Origin: a virus
Length of the DNA stretch: 64,000 nucleotides
Virus record (IMG/VR): IMGVR_UViG_3300027839_000007
Span: 1-64,000 of that record
Reading direction: 5' to 3' (one strand)
In this document: one piece after another, positions 8,361 through 16,475 of the stretch
Layout: each line of letters opens with the position of its first letter
Numbering within the stretch: position 1 is the stretch's first letter
Program-made: the position numbers and the translations under genes
The notes under the pieces: model-generated
Databases searched by the model: none
Seen by the model: only the letters and a program-made list of their open reading frames with translations
What the model was told of the DNA's origin: nothing

Positions 8361-9719
8361 ATGACGCACGCGGCACGACCATCTACTGGAGGCGGGGCCT
8401 TCAAGTTCAAACAGCATGGAAAGAGTAAAAAGCAGGGACGACAGGGCGATTACGTTTTCAATCCCCGCTACCGCAATTCAGTGGAAGGGTGGGTTCCCAG
8501 CTGGAATCACACCACAACGGTATTCAGACCGTATCCCGTTGTGGCCCAGGAAGATGAGGGGCAGCTAACGGAATACCGTTACTCGTCAGCCCCTGATGAT
8601 TTTGGGGACTGGATTCGCGGGTATCCGGCAGTACGCAACTTCGGCAGCAAGGGTTTGACCTATTTGCTGTACGACCCTCGTGACGAGACCTATGACCCGG
8701 CAACCAATCCGGCATGGGTGTTGTTCCGTGCAATCAAGGGCGCACGTGATGCTGGTCAGGCTGACGCATCATGGGCTCCGCTTCTTGAGGGGGGATCCGG
8801 ACGTGGTGCAGAATTGCGTGCTCCGTCTGATCTGTACCTCATGCAGGGTGCCTTGCTGGAGCATCGTGGGAAGACCTACAGTCCTCCGCGCGGGGGAGCT
8901 CAGAATGACGATCTCGTCGTGCTTGAGATGGGGCCATCGTGCTACGACAGGTTGTCCACCCTGCTGAATACCAGGGTAGATGGGGCTACTGACGACGGCA
9001 CTTGGGATGAGATGTTCACCCATGGTGACCCGACCTCGCTTGAAGAGGGAAAGGGTAAGTTCATCAGCTTCTACCAAGCTGGCGGCGCTGCCGATCCTTC
9101 GATGCAGTCTCAGAGTGGTTCTTTCGGTGAAAGTCGTACCACCGGTGAGCGTGAAAACCGTATCTTTGGATTTGGTTGCACTATCTATGACGCATGGAAC
9201 AGCGTCCCTGCTGACCTGTCCGGAGTAGCTGACATGGTCCGTGGCAAGGTCATGGCCTGGGATGAGTTGATCAACATCATGCCTGATGAAGATCAGGCTG
9301 CGTTGCTCTGCGACTCGTTTGCGCCGGATGTCATCGAATACGGTTTTCGTGATTTCCCGGAATGGATCACAGATCGTGTTCGGGCCAAGCTGGCAGCTTC
9401 TGTTAGTTTCACGCAGTCGGGTACCACTTACCAGCAGCCTACGTCGGATTCCGTTGCAGCAGCCTCAACCGCTGATGAGGCGTTTGGTGCGCCAGCCGCT
9501 GCCGCTCCGGCTACTACTGACGCTAGCACGGAAACTACTGCTGGTGGGTTTGGCTCTGTGCGCGGTGCCACCGGTGCGGCCACCGGTTTGGCCGCCGAGA
9601 CGCAGGATCCAATTGTACCCACGGGAAGCATCCCAGAGGACGCCGCGATTCGGCCGGGGCGTTCTCAGGCGGTGATGGATGCCGCTAGGGAAGCAGTGCG
9701 CGAACAGCAGTCCGAGTAA
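8361..9719 (+). CDS. Abundantly expressed replication-module protein, possible ssDNA-binding protein
   Basis: 452 residues, family not recognised with certainty. I chose ATG 8361 because ggaag lies just upstream; an in-frame TTG at 8343 lacks a site. Residues 1-35 are basic and Gly/Lys-rich, the middle is a mixed globular region with many aromatics (FRPYPVVAQ, FISFYQAGG), and residues from about 360 form an Ala/Thr/Ser-rich, probably disordered tail. It has its own consensus promoter and its own terminator, unlike its neighbours, which points to high expression. Position between polymerase and RecA-like genes, and the disordered tail, fit a single-strand DNA-binding protein. I see no OB-fold signature, so this is only inference. 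Confidence 0.8.
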   Translation: MTHAARPSTGGGAFKFKQHGKSKKQGRQGDYVFNPRYRNSVEGWVPSWNHTTTVFRPYPVVAQEDEGQLTEYRYSSAPDDFGDWIRGYPAVRNFGSKGLTYLLYDPRDETYDPATNPAWVLFRAIKGARDAGQADASWAPLLEGGSGRGAELRAPSDLYLMQGALLEHRGKTYSPPRGGAQNDDLVVLEMGPSCYDRLSTLLNTRVDGATDDGTWDEMFTHGDPTSLEEGKGKFISFYQAGGAADPSMQSQSGSFGESRTTGERENRIFGFGCTIYDAWNSVPADLSGVADMVRGKVMAWDELINIMPDEDQAALLCDSFAPDVIEYGFRDFPEWITDRVRAKLAASVSFTQSGTTYQQPTSDSVAAASTADEAFGAPAAAAPATTDASTETTAGGFGSVRGATGAATGLAAETQDPIVPTGSIPEDAAIRPGRSQAVMDAAREAVREQQSE

Positions 9720-9779
9720 CTATTTTGCTCGGGCCGCGGGGATGACGTGAGCCTCCAACACTGAATCCCAGCGCAATCC

Positions 9780-9826
9780 GATACGAGTACCGCACGGATC
9801 GCGGTACTCGTATCATTTCTTTTTTC
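9780..9826 (+). terminator. Rho-independent terminator
   Basis: A perfect 14-bp stem (left arm 9780-9793, right arm 9801-9814, loop 9794-9800) is followed directly by atttcttttttc. It separates the gene ending at 9719 from the recombination operon starting at 9879. This is one of the strongest intrinsic terminators in the window. Confidence 0.92.
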
Positions 9827-9847
9827 ACAGCGTATCATGGGCGCGTC

Positions 9848-9863
9848 CTATTGGCGCCAATAG
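9848..9863. promoter_or_regulatory. Palindromic operator-like site, copy 1
   Basis: Perfect 16-base palindrome CTATTGGCGCCAATAG, 21 bases after a terminator T-tract and 15 bases before the ATG of the 93-residue gene that heads the RecA-like operon. Three more copies occur at 33218, 46163 and 54199, all in gene leaders. It could be a dimeric repressor/activator site on DNA, or form a six-bp hairpin with a GCGC loop in the mRNA next to the ribosome site. No classical -35/-10 is obvious here. Confidence 0.75.
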
Positions 9864-9878
9864 AGATAGGAGAACCAG

Positions 9879-10160
9879 ATGGCGACGATAACACTAGAGA
9901 TTGAAGTTCCCGATGAGCAGGTTGATCGTGTTTACACCGCGTTTTGCCACTGCCACGGATGGGAAGCCACCATTATGGAGGTCGACGAGGCGACGGGCGA
10001 AGAGTCTGAGGTTCCCAATCCGCAGCCGCAGACGGAGCATTTTAGGGAAACCATAGTGAAGATCCTCCGTGCCGCCGTCATTGACCACGAAGTTCGAGAA
10101 GCCGTGAATGACGCACGGATCACAGCCATGGCCGAGGCGCAGAACGTTGACATTAACTGA
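9879..10160 (+). CDS. Small acidic hypothetical protein heading RecA-like operon
   Basis: 93 residues, not recognised. Begins with an alternating beta-like segment (ITLEIEVPDEQVDRVY), then a CHCHGW cluster (about 24-29) and an acidic stretch, then a helical C-terminal half. The ATG follows ataggag at good spacing. It is the first gene after the palindromic site, and the RecA-like gene begins 8 bases after its stop, so it is likely co-regulated with recombination functions. Confidence 0.75.
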   Translation: MATITLEIEVPDEQVDRVYTAFCHCHGWEATIMEVDEATGEESEVPNPQPQTEHFRETIVKILRAAVIDHEVREAVNDARITAMAEAQNVDIN

Positions 10161-10167
10161 GGATATC

Positions 10168-11553
10168 ATGGGCAGAAAGAAATCTGTTACGCCATCGGAG
10201 ACCCATAAAACGGCAGAAGATGGAATGTTGGCCGCGATGTGCGACTCGCTCAAGGTTGAGCTGGGTGGTGACAGGATTCGCAGCCAGGAGGAAATCGTTA
10301 GACGTCTCGTGGGTCTTCCCATGCCGGGGCTGGCGTTCCGGTACCTGATTCAGCAGGACGTGTTCCCGCTGGGTCGGATTACTACGATTAACGGACTACA
10401 GGAGAGCTGCAAGTCTTCGCTCATGTTCGAGATCATGCGTTGGCACCTCGTTTATGGCGGGCTGGCGATGTTGGTTGAGAACGAGACCAAAGACTCACCT
10501 GACATTCGGGAGGGTCTTTGGGATCACAATAATGACTTTCTCAACAGGAAGTTCCGGGCAGTACAGACTCAGAATGTCGAGGAGTGGCAGCAGGTGCTGA
10601 CCTACTCCATCGATGCTGCGAAGAAGTACTGCAATAAGTCTGGCGGTCCCGGGCGCGCTATTCCCTGTGTTTTCGGTGTTGATTCTCTCAGTGCCAAGGC
10701 ATCACAGGAAGACTTCGTCAAAATCAACAAGGCAGGGCATGCGGAACGCGGGTACTCCAATGTCGCACTGCACACGACGAAGTACTTGCAGGCACTCCCG
10801 ACCTACTTGATTGACTGGCCGTTTACCGTGATCGGTATCCAGCACCTCAAGAAGACGAACGATCCACGTACCGGAGCTGTTATCCGTAACAAGCCGGGTG
10901 GCAAGGCTATTGCCTTCATGGAAACGTTCGAATTCGAAATGGTGCGCGTCCGTGATATCCAGAAGATCGATGAGGGCGGCGTCAACCTTCGGATTCAAAC
11001 GAGGAAGAACTCTTTGGGCCCAGGTCGCATTACGATCGACGTGGTGTTCCGTTGGTGGTGGGAAGATGATCCTGCCACGGGTTTGCGTATCCAGAAGCAT
11101 CTCTTCGACTGGGATGACGCGTCCATGGCGTTGCTGGTGCAGCAAGCCAAGGACAAGAAGACGGTGTGGAAGCGCATCAACGAGGTCGTCGACCTGCACC
11201 CGCAGCTCAGTAAGCGGCGTGTGTGGTCCCGCGAGCTCGGCATCTCGGAAGAGTCACCGGCTTCGTTTGCCGATGCCTACAGGATTATCGAGTATGATCG
11301 TCCGGATATCCTCCTGGAGCTTTATAAGATCCTGGGAATTCGACAACGCCGCGCGTTTAAGTTTGGGCAGGATTACGTGAACATGGTCGATAACCCAGGT
11401 CCAGCAGGTGGGCCACCTGACCCAACCATGTATGGTAAGTCTGTCAATACGTCAGCAGATATTGCTGATACCATTGGTACGCTGCTTCCACCAGAAACTA
11501 CTGAGGAAGCTGCTTTTGATCCCAGCGACGCTGAGGATTTGGCGGATATTTGA
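10168..11553 (+). CDS. RecA/UvsX-like recombinase with altered P-loop
   Basis: 461 residues. A RecA-fold ATPase likely to drive strand exchange and recombination-dependent replication. The core shows ITTINGLQESCKSSLMFE (P-loop around 75-83), Walker B as CVFGVDSLSAKAS (about 166-178) and FTVIGIQHLKKTN, a RecA loop-L1-like segment. The P-loop reads GLQESCKSS where RecA has GPESSGKTT: the glycine before the lysine is a cysteine. The lysine is kept. C-terminal about 110 residues are an acidic extension. I chose ATG 10168 (gagg upstream) over an in-frame ATG at 10108 that lies inside the previous gene. The stop overlaps the next start (TGATG). Confidence 0.8.
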   Translation: MGRKKSVTPSETHKTAEDGMLAAMCDSLKVELGGDRIRSQEEIVRRLVGLPMPGLAFRYLIQQDVFPLGRITTINGLQESCKSSLMFEIMRWHLVYGGLAMLVENETKDSPDIREGLWDHNNDFLNRKFRAVQTQNVEEWQQVLTYSIDAAKKYCNKSGGPGRAIPCVFGVDSLSAKASQEDFVKINKAGHAERGYSNVALHTTKYLQALPTYLIDWPFTVIGIQHLKKTNDPRTGAVIRNKPGGKAIAFMETFEFEMVRVRDIQKIDEGGVNLRIQTRKNSLGPGRITIDVVFRWWWEDDPATGLRIQKHLFDWDDASMALLVQQAKDKKTVWKRINEVVDLHPQLSKRRVWSRELGISEESPASFADAYRIIEYDRPDILLELYKILGIRQRRAFKFGQDYVNMVDNPGPAGGPPDPTMYGKSVNTSADIADTIGTLLPPETTEEAAFDPSDAEDLADI

Positions 11554-12098
11554 TGGTAGGGTGGGATGATGTAGTCGAGGAGCCTGCAGGCAACTGGACC
11601 AAGCAGTCAATGGAAGACGGCATGGTCAAGAAGGTCATGCAGAAAACCGGATTGATCTACAACCTTGAGAACCTGCGCCAACGTTGCCAGGAGGCGACGG
11701 GGCGCAGGGACCTCAACTTTGAGTGGTTTCATGACGAGTACCCCAGCTTTCCCGTCAGGTTGACAGCCAGAAAAGCCTATTGGTTGCGGGACATGTTGGT
11801 TGAGGACATATACAAATCGTTCACCCGGACCACGGCGTTCCGTGCGTATGAGTCCGCCTGCGAAGAACTAGACGTTGATCCACGATCGGAAGCGTTCGGG
11901 GTTATTTTCAGGTGGCCCGGGATAGCTACCATGGTGCTACACAACTACATGATTGACGAAGAGTTGATCGACATAGGCACATCGTGGACTAGAATTACCC
12001 GTACGATCGGTAACGTCAGTCCGCGGGTTACATACGCGTACGACGAGTTGGATTTTTTGCTTCATGCCATCAGTAACGAGTGGGAGCAGCACGGATAG
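11553..12098 (+). CDS. Hypothetical protein coupled to RecA-like gene
   Basis: 181 residues, not recognised. The ATG overlaps the recombinase stop by one base, indicating translational coupling. The sequence is mixed alpha/beta with many aromatics (FEWFHDEYPSFPV, FRWPGIATMVLHNYM) and no clear catalytic motif or membrane segment. A recombination accessory role is suggested only by the operon. Confidence 0.75.
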   Translation: MVGWDDVVEEPAGNWTKQSMEDGMVKKVMQKTGLIYNLENLRQRCQEATGRRDLNFEWFHDEYPSFPVRLTARKAYWLRDMLVEDIYKSFTRTTAFRAYESACEELDVDPRSEAFGVIFRWPGIATMVLHNYMIDEELIDIGTSWTRITRTIGNVSPRVTYAYDELDFLLHAISNEWEQHG

Positions 12099-13230
12099 CC
12101 TTAGTCTGTACGTGAAGCCCCGTAAAAAGTCGTTCTCGTGCCCAATCAAACTGGAGCGGGAATTGCGTGAGACGGATGAGGGTACTGTCATTTACCCCCC
12201 ATCCTCTGCTGATGAGCTAATGCTGAAGTCAAACGGGACGACTAGGGTGCACGGTAACCGGTACACCGTTCCGGCGTTCAACTCCGTGGCGCAGGCGGTG
12301 GCACCAGGCTTGTCGCTGCTGGTGCCCAATATTGCCGGTATCAACCGTAGGCCGCGTAGTTCTAGGGAGGCGTTCTCGCAGAAAGAGGCCATCCGTATTT
12401 TCAACGCGATTGTGGACCTACGTTTCGATGATGACCTGTCCTTGTGTCAGATTGTCGTCAATGAACGGGATGGGCACATAGAGGGATTGCTAGGGCCCAA
12501 GACGCAGTATCTTGAAAATCTGACTCTCTTTCAGATGATACAGGACATGCTGGGTGACACTGTCGATACGGAATTTTGTGAAGGCCTGGTAGCTGGCAGG
12601 CACTTGATGCTGCGTTACACGCACACAGAGGAACTAATCACGATAGACGGCGAGGAGCCTGATGCCTTCTATTACGGTTACCATTTTGCGAACAGTGAAT
12701 CTGGCGACGCCAGCGTACGCGCTGCGCCGTTGATCTACCGCGCGCTTGACGGGACTGGTTCTCTGATCCACCTTAAGGAGGCGGGGAGACAGTTTCACAC
12801 GGGTAAGGATTTTGCCGCCAAGCTGTCCCATCTGGTTTCGTCGGTACTGCTGACAGATACCGACAGCGCGCGTCTACGTGCATCCTTGGTAGCCATGTCA
12901 AAGCGCACCCTGGACCTTGATCCCGAGACGCCTGGTGCTTTAAAGAGACAAATGGAATCACTGGCGCAATCCCTGCGATACGATACCAAGGCCGTAACCA
13001 ACGCCATGGCACGAAATATTGTTAAGCACTCTGTGTACGTGGGTAGTTACGGCGCGGAGCCTGACACCGATGTGGAATACCTTACGCACCGTAATAGCGT
13101 CATACGGGAGCGTACCCAGTTTGATGTGTACAACGCTATAACCCGTGAAGCACAACGTTTATCCATCCCGGTGCGGGAGGGAGTTGAGCGCACGGCACAC
13201 GACTATATGGTTCGAACAGGAGTGGAGTAA
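12064..13230 (+). CDS. DUF932-like hypothetical protein
   Basis: 388 residues. Globular and soluble. The C-terminal part (QFDVYNAITREAQ near 357-369) and the region GTGSLIHLKEAGRQFHTG remind me of DUF932 phage/plasmid proteins of unknown function, but the match is from memory and weak. The ATG at 12064 overlaps the previous gene by 35 bases and has no good ribosome site; a GTG near 12111 is an alternative. The stop overlaps the next ATG (TAATG), so it is coupled to the YhcG/ParB-HTH-like gene. Confidence 0.75.
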   Translation: MPSVTSGSSTDSLSLYVKPRKKSFSCPIKLERELRETDEGTVIYPPSSADELMLKSNGTTRVHGNRYTVPAFNSVAQAVAPGLSLLVPNIAGINRRPRSSREAFSQKEAIRIFNAIVDLRFDDDLSLCQIVVNERDGHIEGLLGPKTQYLENLTLFQMIQDMLGDTVDTEFCEGLVAGRHLMLRYTHTEELITIDGEEPDAFYYGYHFANSESGDASVRAAPLIYRALDGTGSLIHLKEAGRQFHTGKDFAAKLSHLVSSVLLTDTDSARLRASLVAMSKRTLDLDPETPGALKRQMESLAQSLRYDTKAVTNAMARNIVKHSVYVGSYGAEPDTDVEYLTHRNSVIRERTQFDVYNAITREAQRLSIPVREGVERTAHDYMVRTGVE

Positions 13231-14153
13231 TGGCAAAGAACGAGAACCCACTGGCTAAGTACGAGAAGACGACCGAGGCAGTCGAGCAGCTCAGTGCGGA
13301 GGCCCAGGAGCTGTATCACGCGAAGATTGACGCTATCCGTTCGATGAACGAAGATTTGCGTCAGCAGTACGACGAGATGTTGGATACCGCCGAGGTGCAG
13401 TTCAAGGAAACCCTTGATTTCTACTACGCGCTTGGCAACAAGTTGTCGAGTATTGAGACGTCTAACGAAGAAACGTACGGACCTGCGCCTATCGATAAAT
13501 TGGTGGCTGCTTGGTCAATTGGTGAGAGCCTTATCTACAAGTGCCTGGATTTCGCTCAGCAGTACACACAGTCAGAGTTCGACGCGCTACGAGAAATCGG
13601 CATTTCATGGACGCACACCACCACTCTCCTAGCGATACACGATAAGACCGTACGCGAGGAGTTACAGCAGCGAGTTGGCCAGGAAAACCTTTCAACTCGT
13701 GAGCTGGGTAAGCTGGTCAAAGATATGAATACAGCTAACCAGCGACCGGCAAACTCTCCCGGCCGCGCTTACCAGCAGCCGCGTACTATCGCAGCCGGGC
13801 TAGATCAGATGACAACCGTTTGCGAGAAGTGGGAGAGGCAGAACGCGTCGGTGTGGGCCGGGGAAGATGACTCCGTCCTGGCATCGCTGGAGGCCATGCC
13901 CACAGAGGAATACGGTGATCAAATTGCTGAAAAGCTGGATCAGGTAATTATCACAATGGAAAGACTGGCTGCTTTGGCTACGGCAAACGCCAGTCGAGGC
14001 AACCGTATTCGAGAAACAGTTAACGCGGCTCTTGACCCGCAGGCAGATGATGAGGAAGATAATTCAACAGAGACAACAGAGACAACTGATGAGATGCAGG
14101 AGGCAACAAGCGTAGCGCGGCGCGCACTACGACGAGCCCGTCGAAATCAGTAA
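13230..14153 (+). CDS. YhcG-N (DUF1016-like) / ParB-HTH-like DNA-binding protein
   Basis: 307 residues. The N-terminal 60 residues are helical and coiled-coil-like. The region about 65-165 has the pattern of the YhcG/DUF1016 N-terminal domain: FYYALGNKL, then YGPAPIDKLVAAW, then ISWTHTTTLLAIHD and LSTRELGKLVKD. The last part also resembles the helix-turn-helix region of ParB/KorB proteins. The YhcG C-terminal nuclease domain is absent; instead there is an acidic Thr-rich linker and a very basic tail (SVARRALRRARRNQ). Start ATG 13230 overlaps the previous stop, with caggag upstream. The stop codon itself is part of the first unit of a 37-bp-period repeat array, making this protein the leading candidate to bind that array. 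Function is inferred. Confidence 0.7.
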   Translation: MAKNENPLAKYEKTTEAVEQLSAEAQELYHAKIDAIRSMNEDLRQQYDEMLDTAEVQFKETLDFYYALGNKLSSIETSNEETYGPAPIDKLVAAWSIGESLIYKCLDFAQQYTQSEFDALREIGISWTHTTTLLAIHDKTVREELQQRVGQENLSTRELGKLVKDMNTANQRPANSPGRAYQQPRTIAAGLDQMTTVCEKWERQNASVWAGEDDSVLASLEAMPTEEYGDQIAEKLDQVIITMERLAALATANASRGNRIRETVNAALDPQADDEEDNSTETTETTDEMQEATSVARRALRRARRNQ

Positions 14154-14248
14154 CCAGTTGATTGGCGGGTACCAAAGATGTTGCGTCTAGCCTTACTTCT
14201 GGTCAGTAACACGCCACAGGTGCGTAACCAAGGTTGTAGCTTGTAACA
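14151..14248. repeat. Short tandem array with alternating 18/19-base spacing, copy A
   Basis: Six copies of a degenerate motif (consensus G-C-G-W-G-Y-A-M-C-C-A) end at 14156, 14174, 14193, 14211, 14230 and 14248, giving spacings of 18, 19, 18, 19, 18. Examples are GTAACCA, GGGTACCA, GCGTCTAGCCT, CAGTAACA, GCGTAACCA and TTGTAACA. It fills most of the 139-base gap between the YhcG/ParB-HTH-like gene and the cold-shock gene. The spacing is the same as in the longer array at 21371-21711, so this is not chance. It is too short-spaced for CRISPR and the period is not a multiple of three. Confidence 0.8.
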
Positions 14249-14292
14249 AGATGACTGTGTTTATTTCGTGACAAGGATGAGGATATAGTGGC

Positions 14293-14499
14293 ATGGCTTT
14301 TGGCGAGATCACAAAGCTTACTGACCGCGGTTTTGGTTTCATTAAATCAGACCAGGCCAGTAAAGAGATTTTCTTTCACGTATCAGCTTTACAGGGCGTG
14401 AGTTTCGATGACCTGTATGAAGGTCAGCGCGTTTCCTTCAGCGAGGGCCAAGGAGATAAGGGGCCCCGCGCAGAGGATGTGACAGCAATGGCTGAATGA
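14293..14499 (+). CDS. Cold-shock domain protein (CspA family)
   Basis: 68 residues, normal length for the family. A five-stranded OB-fold nucleic-acid chaperone: RNP1 as RGFGFI (12-17) and RNP2 as IFFHVS (26-31) are intact. It would bind single-stranded RNA or DNA in the cytoplasm and may help phage mRNA translation. Upstream lies the short repeat array ending at 14248, so the leader may be regulated by whatever binds there. Ribosome site is weak (ggatgaggat). Identification is secure; its phage role is not known. Confidence 0.93.
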   Translation: MAFGEITKLTDRGFGFIKSDQASKEIFFHVSALQGVSFDDLYEGQRVSFSEGQGDKGPRAEDVTAMAE

Positions 14500-14502
14500 G
14501 CT

Positions 14503-15609
14503 ATGCCAAGCTGCACTGTAGCCGTACTCCTGTACGCTGACGAGTATCACGTTTTGCATCGTCGGTGCTTGGAGTCTATCCGTGACCAACTCCCTGCTGG
14601 TGAGTACGAGCTGCGCGTCGGCATAAACGACGTTTCAGCGGAATCGGTGACGCGGGAGCTTATCCGAGGACTCCAAGTCAAAGGAGTCCTGGAGGAGCGC
14701 AACATATACAGCTCCCCAGATAACATCCGAAAGTATCCCATGATGCGTCGGATGTTTCACGACGCGTCGAACCCCATCACGACCCCATTCGTGATGTGGT
14801 TCGACGATGACTCGTACTTGAAGCCCACGTTCGACTCCCAGAACTGGGCGCAGATCCATGACATGATGGATTCGGCGTCCATGATCGGGTCGACTTATTC
14901 GATTGGGCTTGAAGGCAACCAGAAGCAGTGGATAGAGGATCAGTCCTGGTACACCGGTAAGCCGACGGCTAAGAAGATATCGTTTGTTACCGGTGGTTGG
15001 TGGTGTTTGGCATTGGATGTGATCAACCGTTTCGATTGGCCAGTACAGGCTATCGATCACTGTGGCGGAGATATGATGCTCAGTGCGTTGATGTACCAAC
15101 AGGGCCTCAGCGTGCAACGGTACAGTGCTGACGTAGCAATTAATGCAGACGGCACAGGTCGTGAGAGCCGCGCCCCCCGCAGGGGAGTGGATCAAAAGCG
15201 AATAGGTGTCGACTACGAGCCTGGTGTGACGAAGCAAATTTACGATGCAATTACCACGGGGTACGCCTCATCGGCGGTCCTGGCATCAAATGCATACACA
15301 CCAGAAAAGGCGAGGTTGGAGGAGATCAATGATCTTCTACTGAATCTCGTGAAAAGTATGTCCGATGACTTGAAAACCTTTGGGCAGCTAAGGAAGATGG
15401 CACAGACAGCAAGCAATGAAGCAAAGTCACGAGCTACTCTCTTGGAAGCGTGGGCGCAGGGTGATATGGAGACTCTTGTAAATATAAGCAGAGAGTTTTC
15501 CATTCCGCTTGTGTCCGCTCAAGGCGAGAAAATTGTGACGACATGGATCGAGCAAATAAAGCCTTTGGTCGATGAAGCAGTGGAGATCTGCGAAAACAGC
15601 AAGCAGTGA
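14503..15609 (+). CDS. GT-A type glycosyltransferase with helical C-terminal extension
   Basis: 368 residues. The first about 230 residues are a family-2-like glycosyltransferase: CTVAVLLYADEYHVLHRRCL at the start and a nucleotide-sugar/metal binding WFDDDSYL (acidic residues 101-103), then a TGGWWCLALD acceptor-side segment. It would transfer a sugar from an activated nucleotide sugar to an unknown acceptor (DNA, protein or host glycan). Residues from about 260 form a long helical, Lys/Glu-rich region not usual for the family. It starts 3 bases after the cold-shock stop. It is the first of several glycosyltransferase-like genes in this window. Confidence 0.8.
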   Translation: MPSCTVAVLLYADEYHVLHRRCLESIRDQLPAGEYELRVGINDVSAESVTRELIRGLQVKGVLEERNIYSSPDNIRKYPMMRRMFHDASNPITTPFVMWFDDDSYLKPTFDSQNWAQIHDMMDSASMIGSTYSIGLEGNQKQWIEDQSWYTGKPTAKKISFVTGGWWCLALDVINRFDWPVQAIDHCGGDMMLSALMYQQGLSVQRYSADVAINADGTGRESRAPRRGVDQKRIGVDYEPGVTKQIYDAITTGYASSAVLASNAYTPEKARLEEINDLLLNLVKSMSDDLKTFGQLRKMAQTASNEAKSRATLLEAWAQGDMETLVNISREFSIPLVSAQGEKIVTTWIEQIKPLVDEAVEICENSKQ

Positions 15610-15621
15610 ACGGAGTGAGCA

Positions 15622-15945
15622 ATGCGCATAAGGCAACTTAATCTGTTTGAGCAAACGCACGGCGAGGCGCGAGACGCAGCATTGAATTTACTGGAAGAGA
15701 AGAGAGCAGAATTGATTTCCTGTGCAACGCAGATAGCGCAGGAGATCGCCCAACAGCTGGGTGTGGTGACCAGTCCAGCAGTGCTGGATAGGTTGCAGAA
15801 GGAGCACCCTGAAGCTGTTGCTGGCGTAGATCGCCGGTTCATGGGCGCGGTTTTTCGGCGCAATCGTGGTTGGACCCGAGTGGGATGGGCTGCCCAGGGC
15901 AGCCATGCACGTCCTGTGAGTGTTTGGAAACTTACTGACGAATAA
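15622..15945 (+). CDS. Small protein with N-terminal sliding-clamp-type motif
   Basis: 107 residues. Begins MRIRQLNLFEQ: residues 5-9 (QLNLF) fit the bacterial beta-clamp binding pentapeptide QL(S/D)LF. The rest looks like a small winged-helix-like domain: a helix of about 20 residues, then VTSPAVLDRL, then FMGAVFRRNRGWTRVGW and VSVWKL. Similar small proteins occur in prophages, from memory. It could recruit or block the host clamp, or act as a DNA-binding adaptor. The start ATG follows cggagtgagc at acceptable spacing. Confidence 0.72.
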   Translation: MRIRQLNLFEQTHGEARDAALNLLEEKRAELISCATQIAQEIAQQLGVVTSPAVLDRLQKEHPEAVAGVDRRFMGAVFRRNRGWTRVGWAAQGSHARPVSVWKLTDE

Positions 15946-16013
15946 TCTGCAGCTGTGCGTAGTGTCAGAGTGACATTGAATTTTTTTTTCAGGCAAACAA
16001 GGAACTTGTTCTT

Positions 16014-16313
16014 ATGGCGACCATTCCTCAACTTTGTGGCACATTGATGCAACAGTGCGTGTGCCTTGACGAGCAACTGAATACCGTTGGTTTTCAACTG
16101 GCAGTTTCTCCGCAGACGACTACAACGGCAACCGGGTCGTCCGGGTCGTCCGGTATCAAGAAGATGGCCCGCAAAACAAAAACGGGCGCGTCGAACCAGG
16201 CCAAGAGTGTTGCTGGCTATTGGTCAGCAATTAAGGCGCATCAATCAGAAACTAGCTGCACCCTGCCCGAAGCCCGGGCGTGGTACAAGACAGTCAGTAG
16301 TTGCACGAACTAA
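16014..16313 (+). CDS. Small hypothetical protein
   Basis: 99 residues, not recognised. The N-terminal 30 residues contain three Cys (CGTLMQQCVC), then a Thr/Ser/Gly-rich linker (about 34-50), then a basic helical region beginning MARKTKTG at residue 51. That internal Met could be an alternative start giving a 49-residue protein, but the ATG at 16014 has aagga upstream. The 68-base gap before it has a T-rich run (16 bases before the ribosome site) without a clear stem. Confidence 0.6.
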   Translation: MATIPQLCGTLMQQCVCLDEQLNTVGFQLAVSPQTTTTATGSSGSSGIKKMARKTKTGASNQAKSVAGYWSAIKAHQSETSCTLPEARAWYKTVSSCTN

Positions 16314-16475
16314 CGATCCCGTCCTGAAGGGTGAGCACCTGGCGCCCCGTGACCTGACCTAGGAGGTCACATTTAGGCGTTTAAAATTTAGAGAGTAGTC
16401 ATGTGACACTCTTCGACGGGATTGAAGAGCGGGGGCAGGGTCTGTTTCTCAGGCCTTGCCCCTGTTTTATTGCCC
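16314..16475. other. Intergenic leader with two hairpins
   Basis: This 162-base gap has a stem at 16349-16370 (7 bp, GTGACCT/AGGTCAC) around an AT-rich exit, and the terminator-like hairpin at 16432-16469. The segment between (ggcgtttaaaatttagagag) is AT-rich and could hold a promoter, but no consensus -35/-10 pair is clear. Confidence 0.4.
16432..16469 (+). terminator. Probable rho-independent terminator
   Basis: Stem GGGGCAGGG (16432-16440) pairs with CCTTGCCCC (16454-16462) over 9 bp with one G-T wobble and a 13-base loop, followed by tgttttatt. It ends just before the ATG at 16476, so it probably stops transcripts from upstream and would leave the next gene to its own or readthrough transcription. 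Confidence 0.6.
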
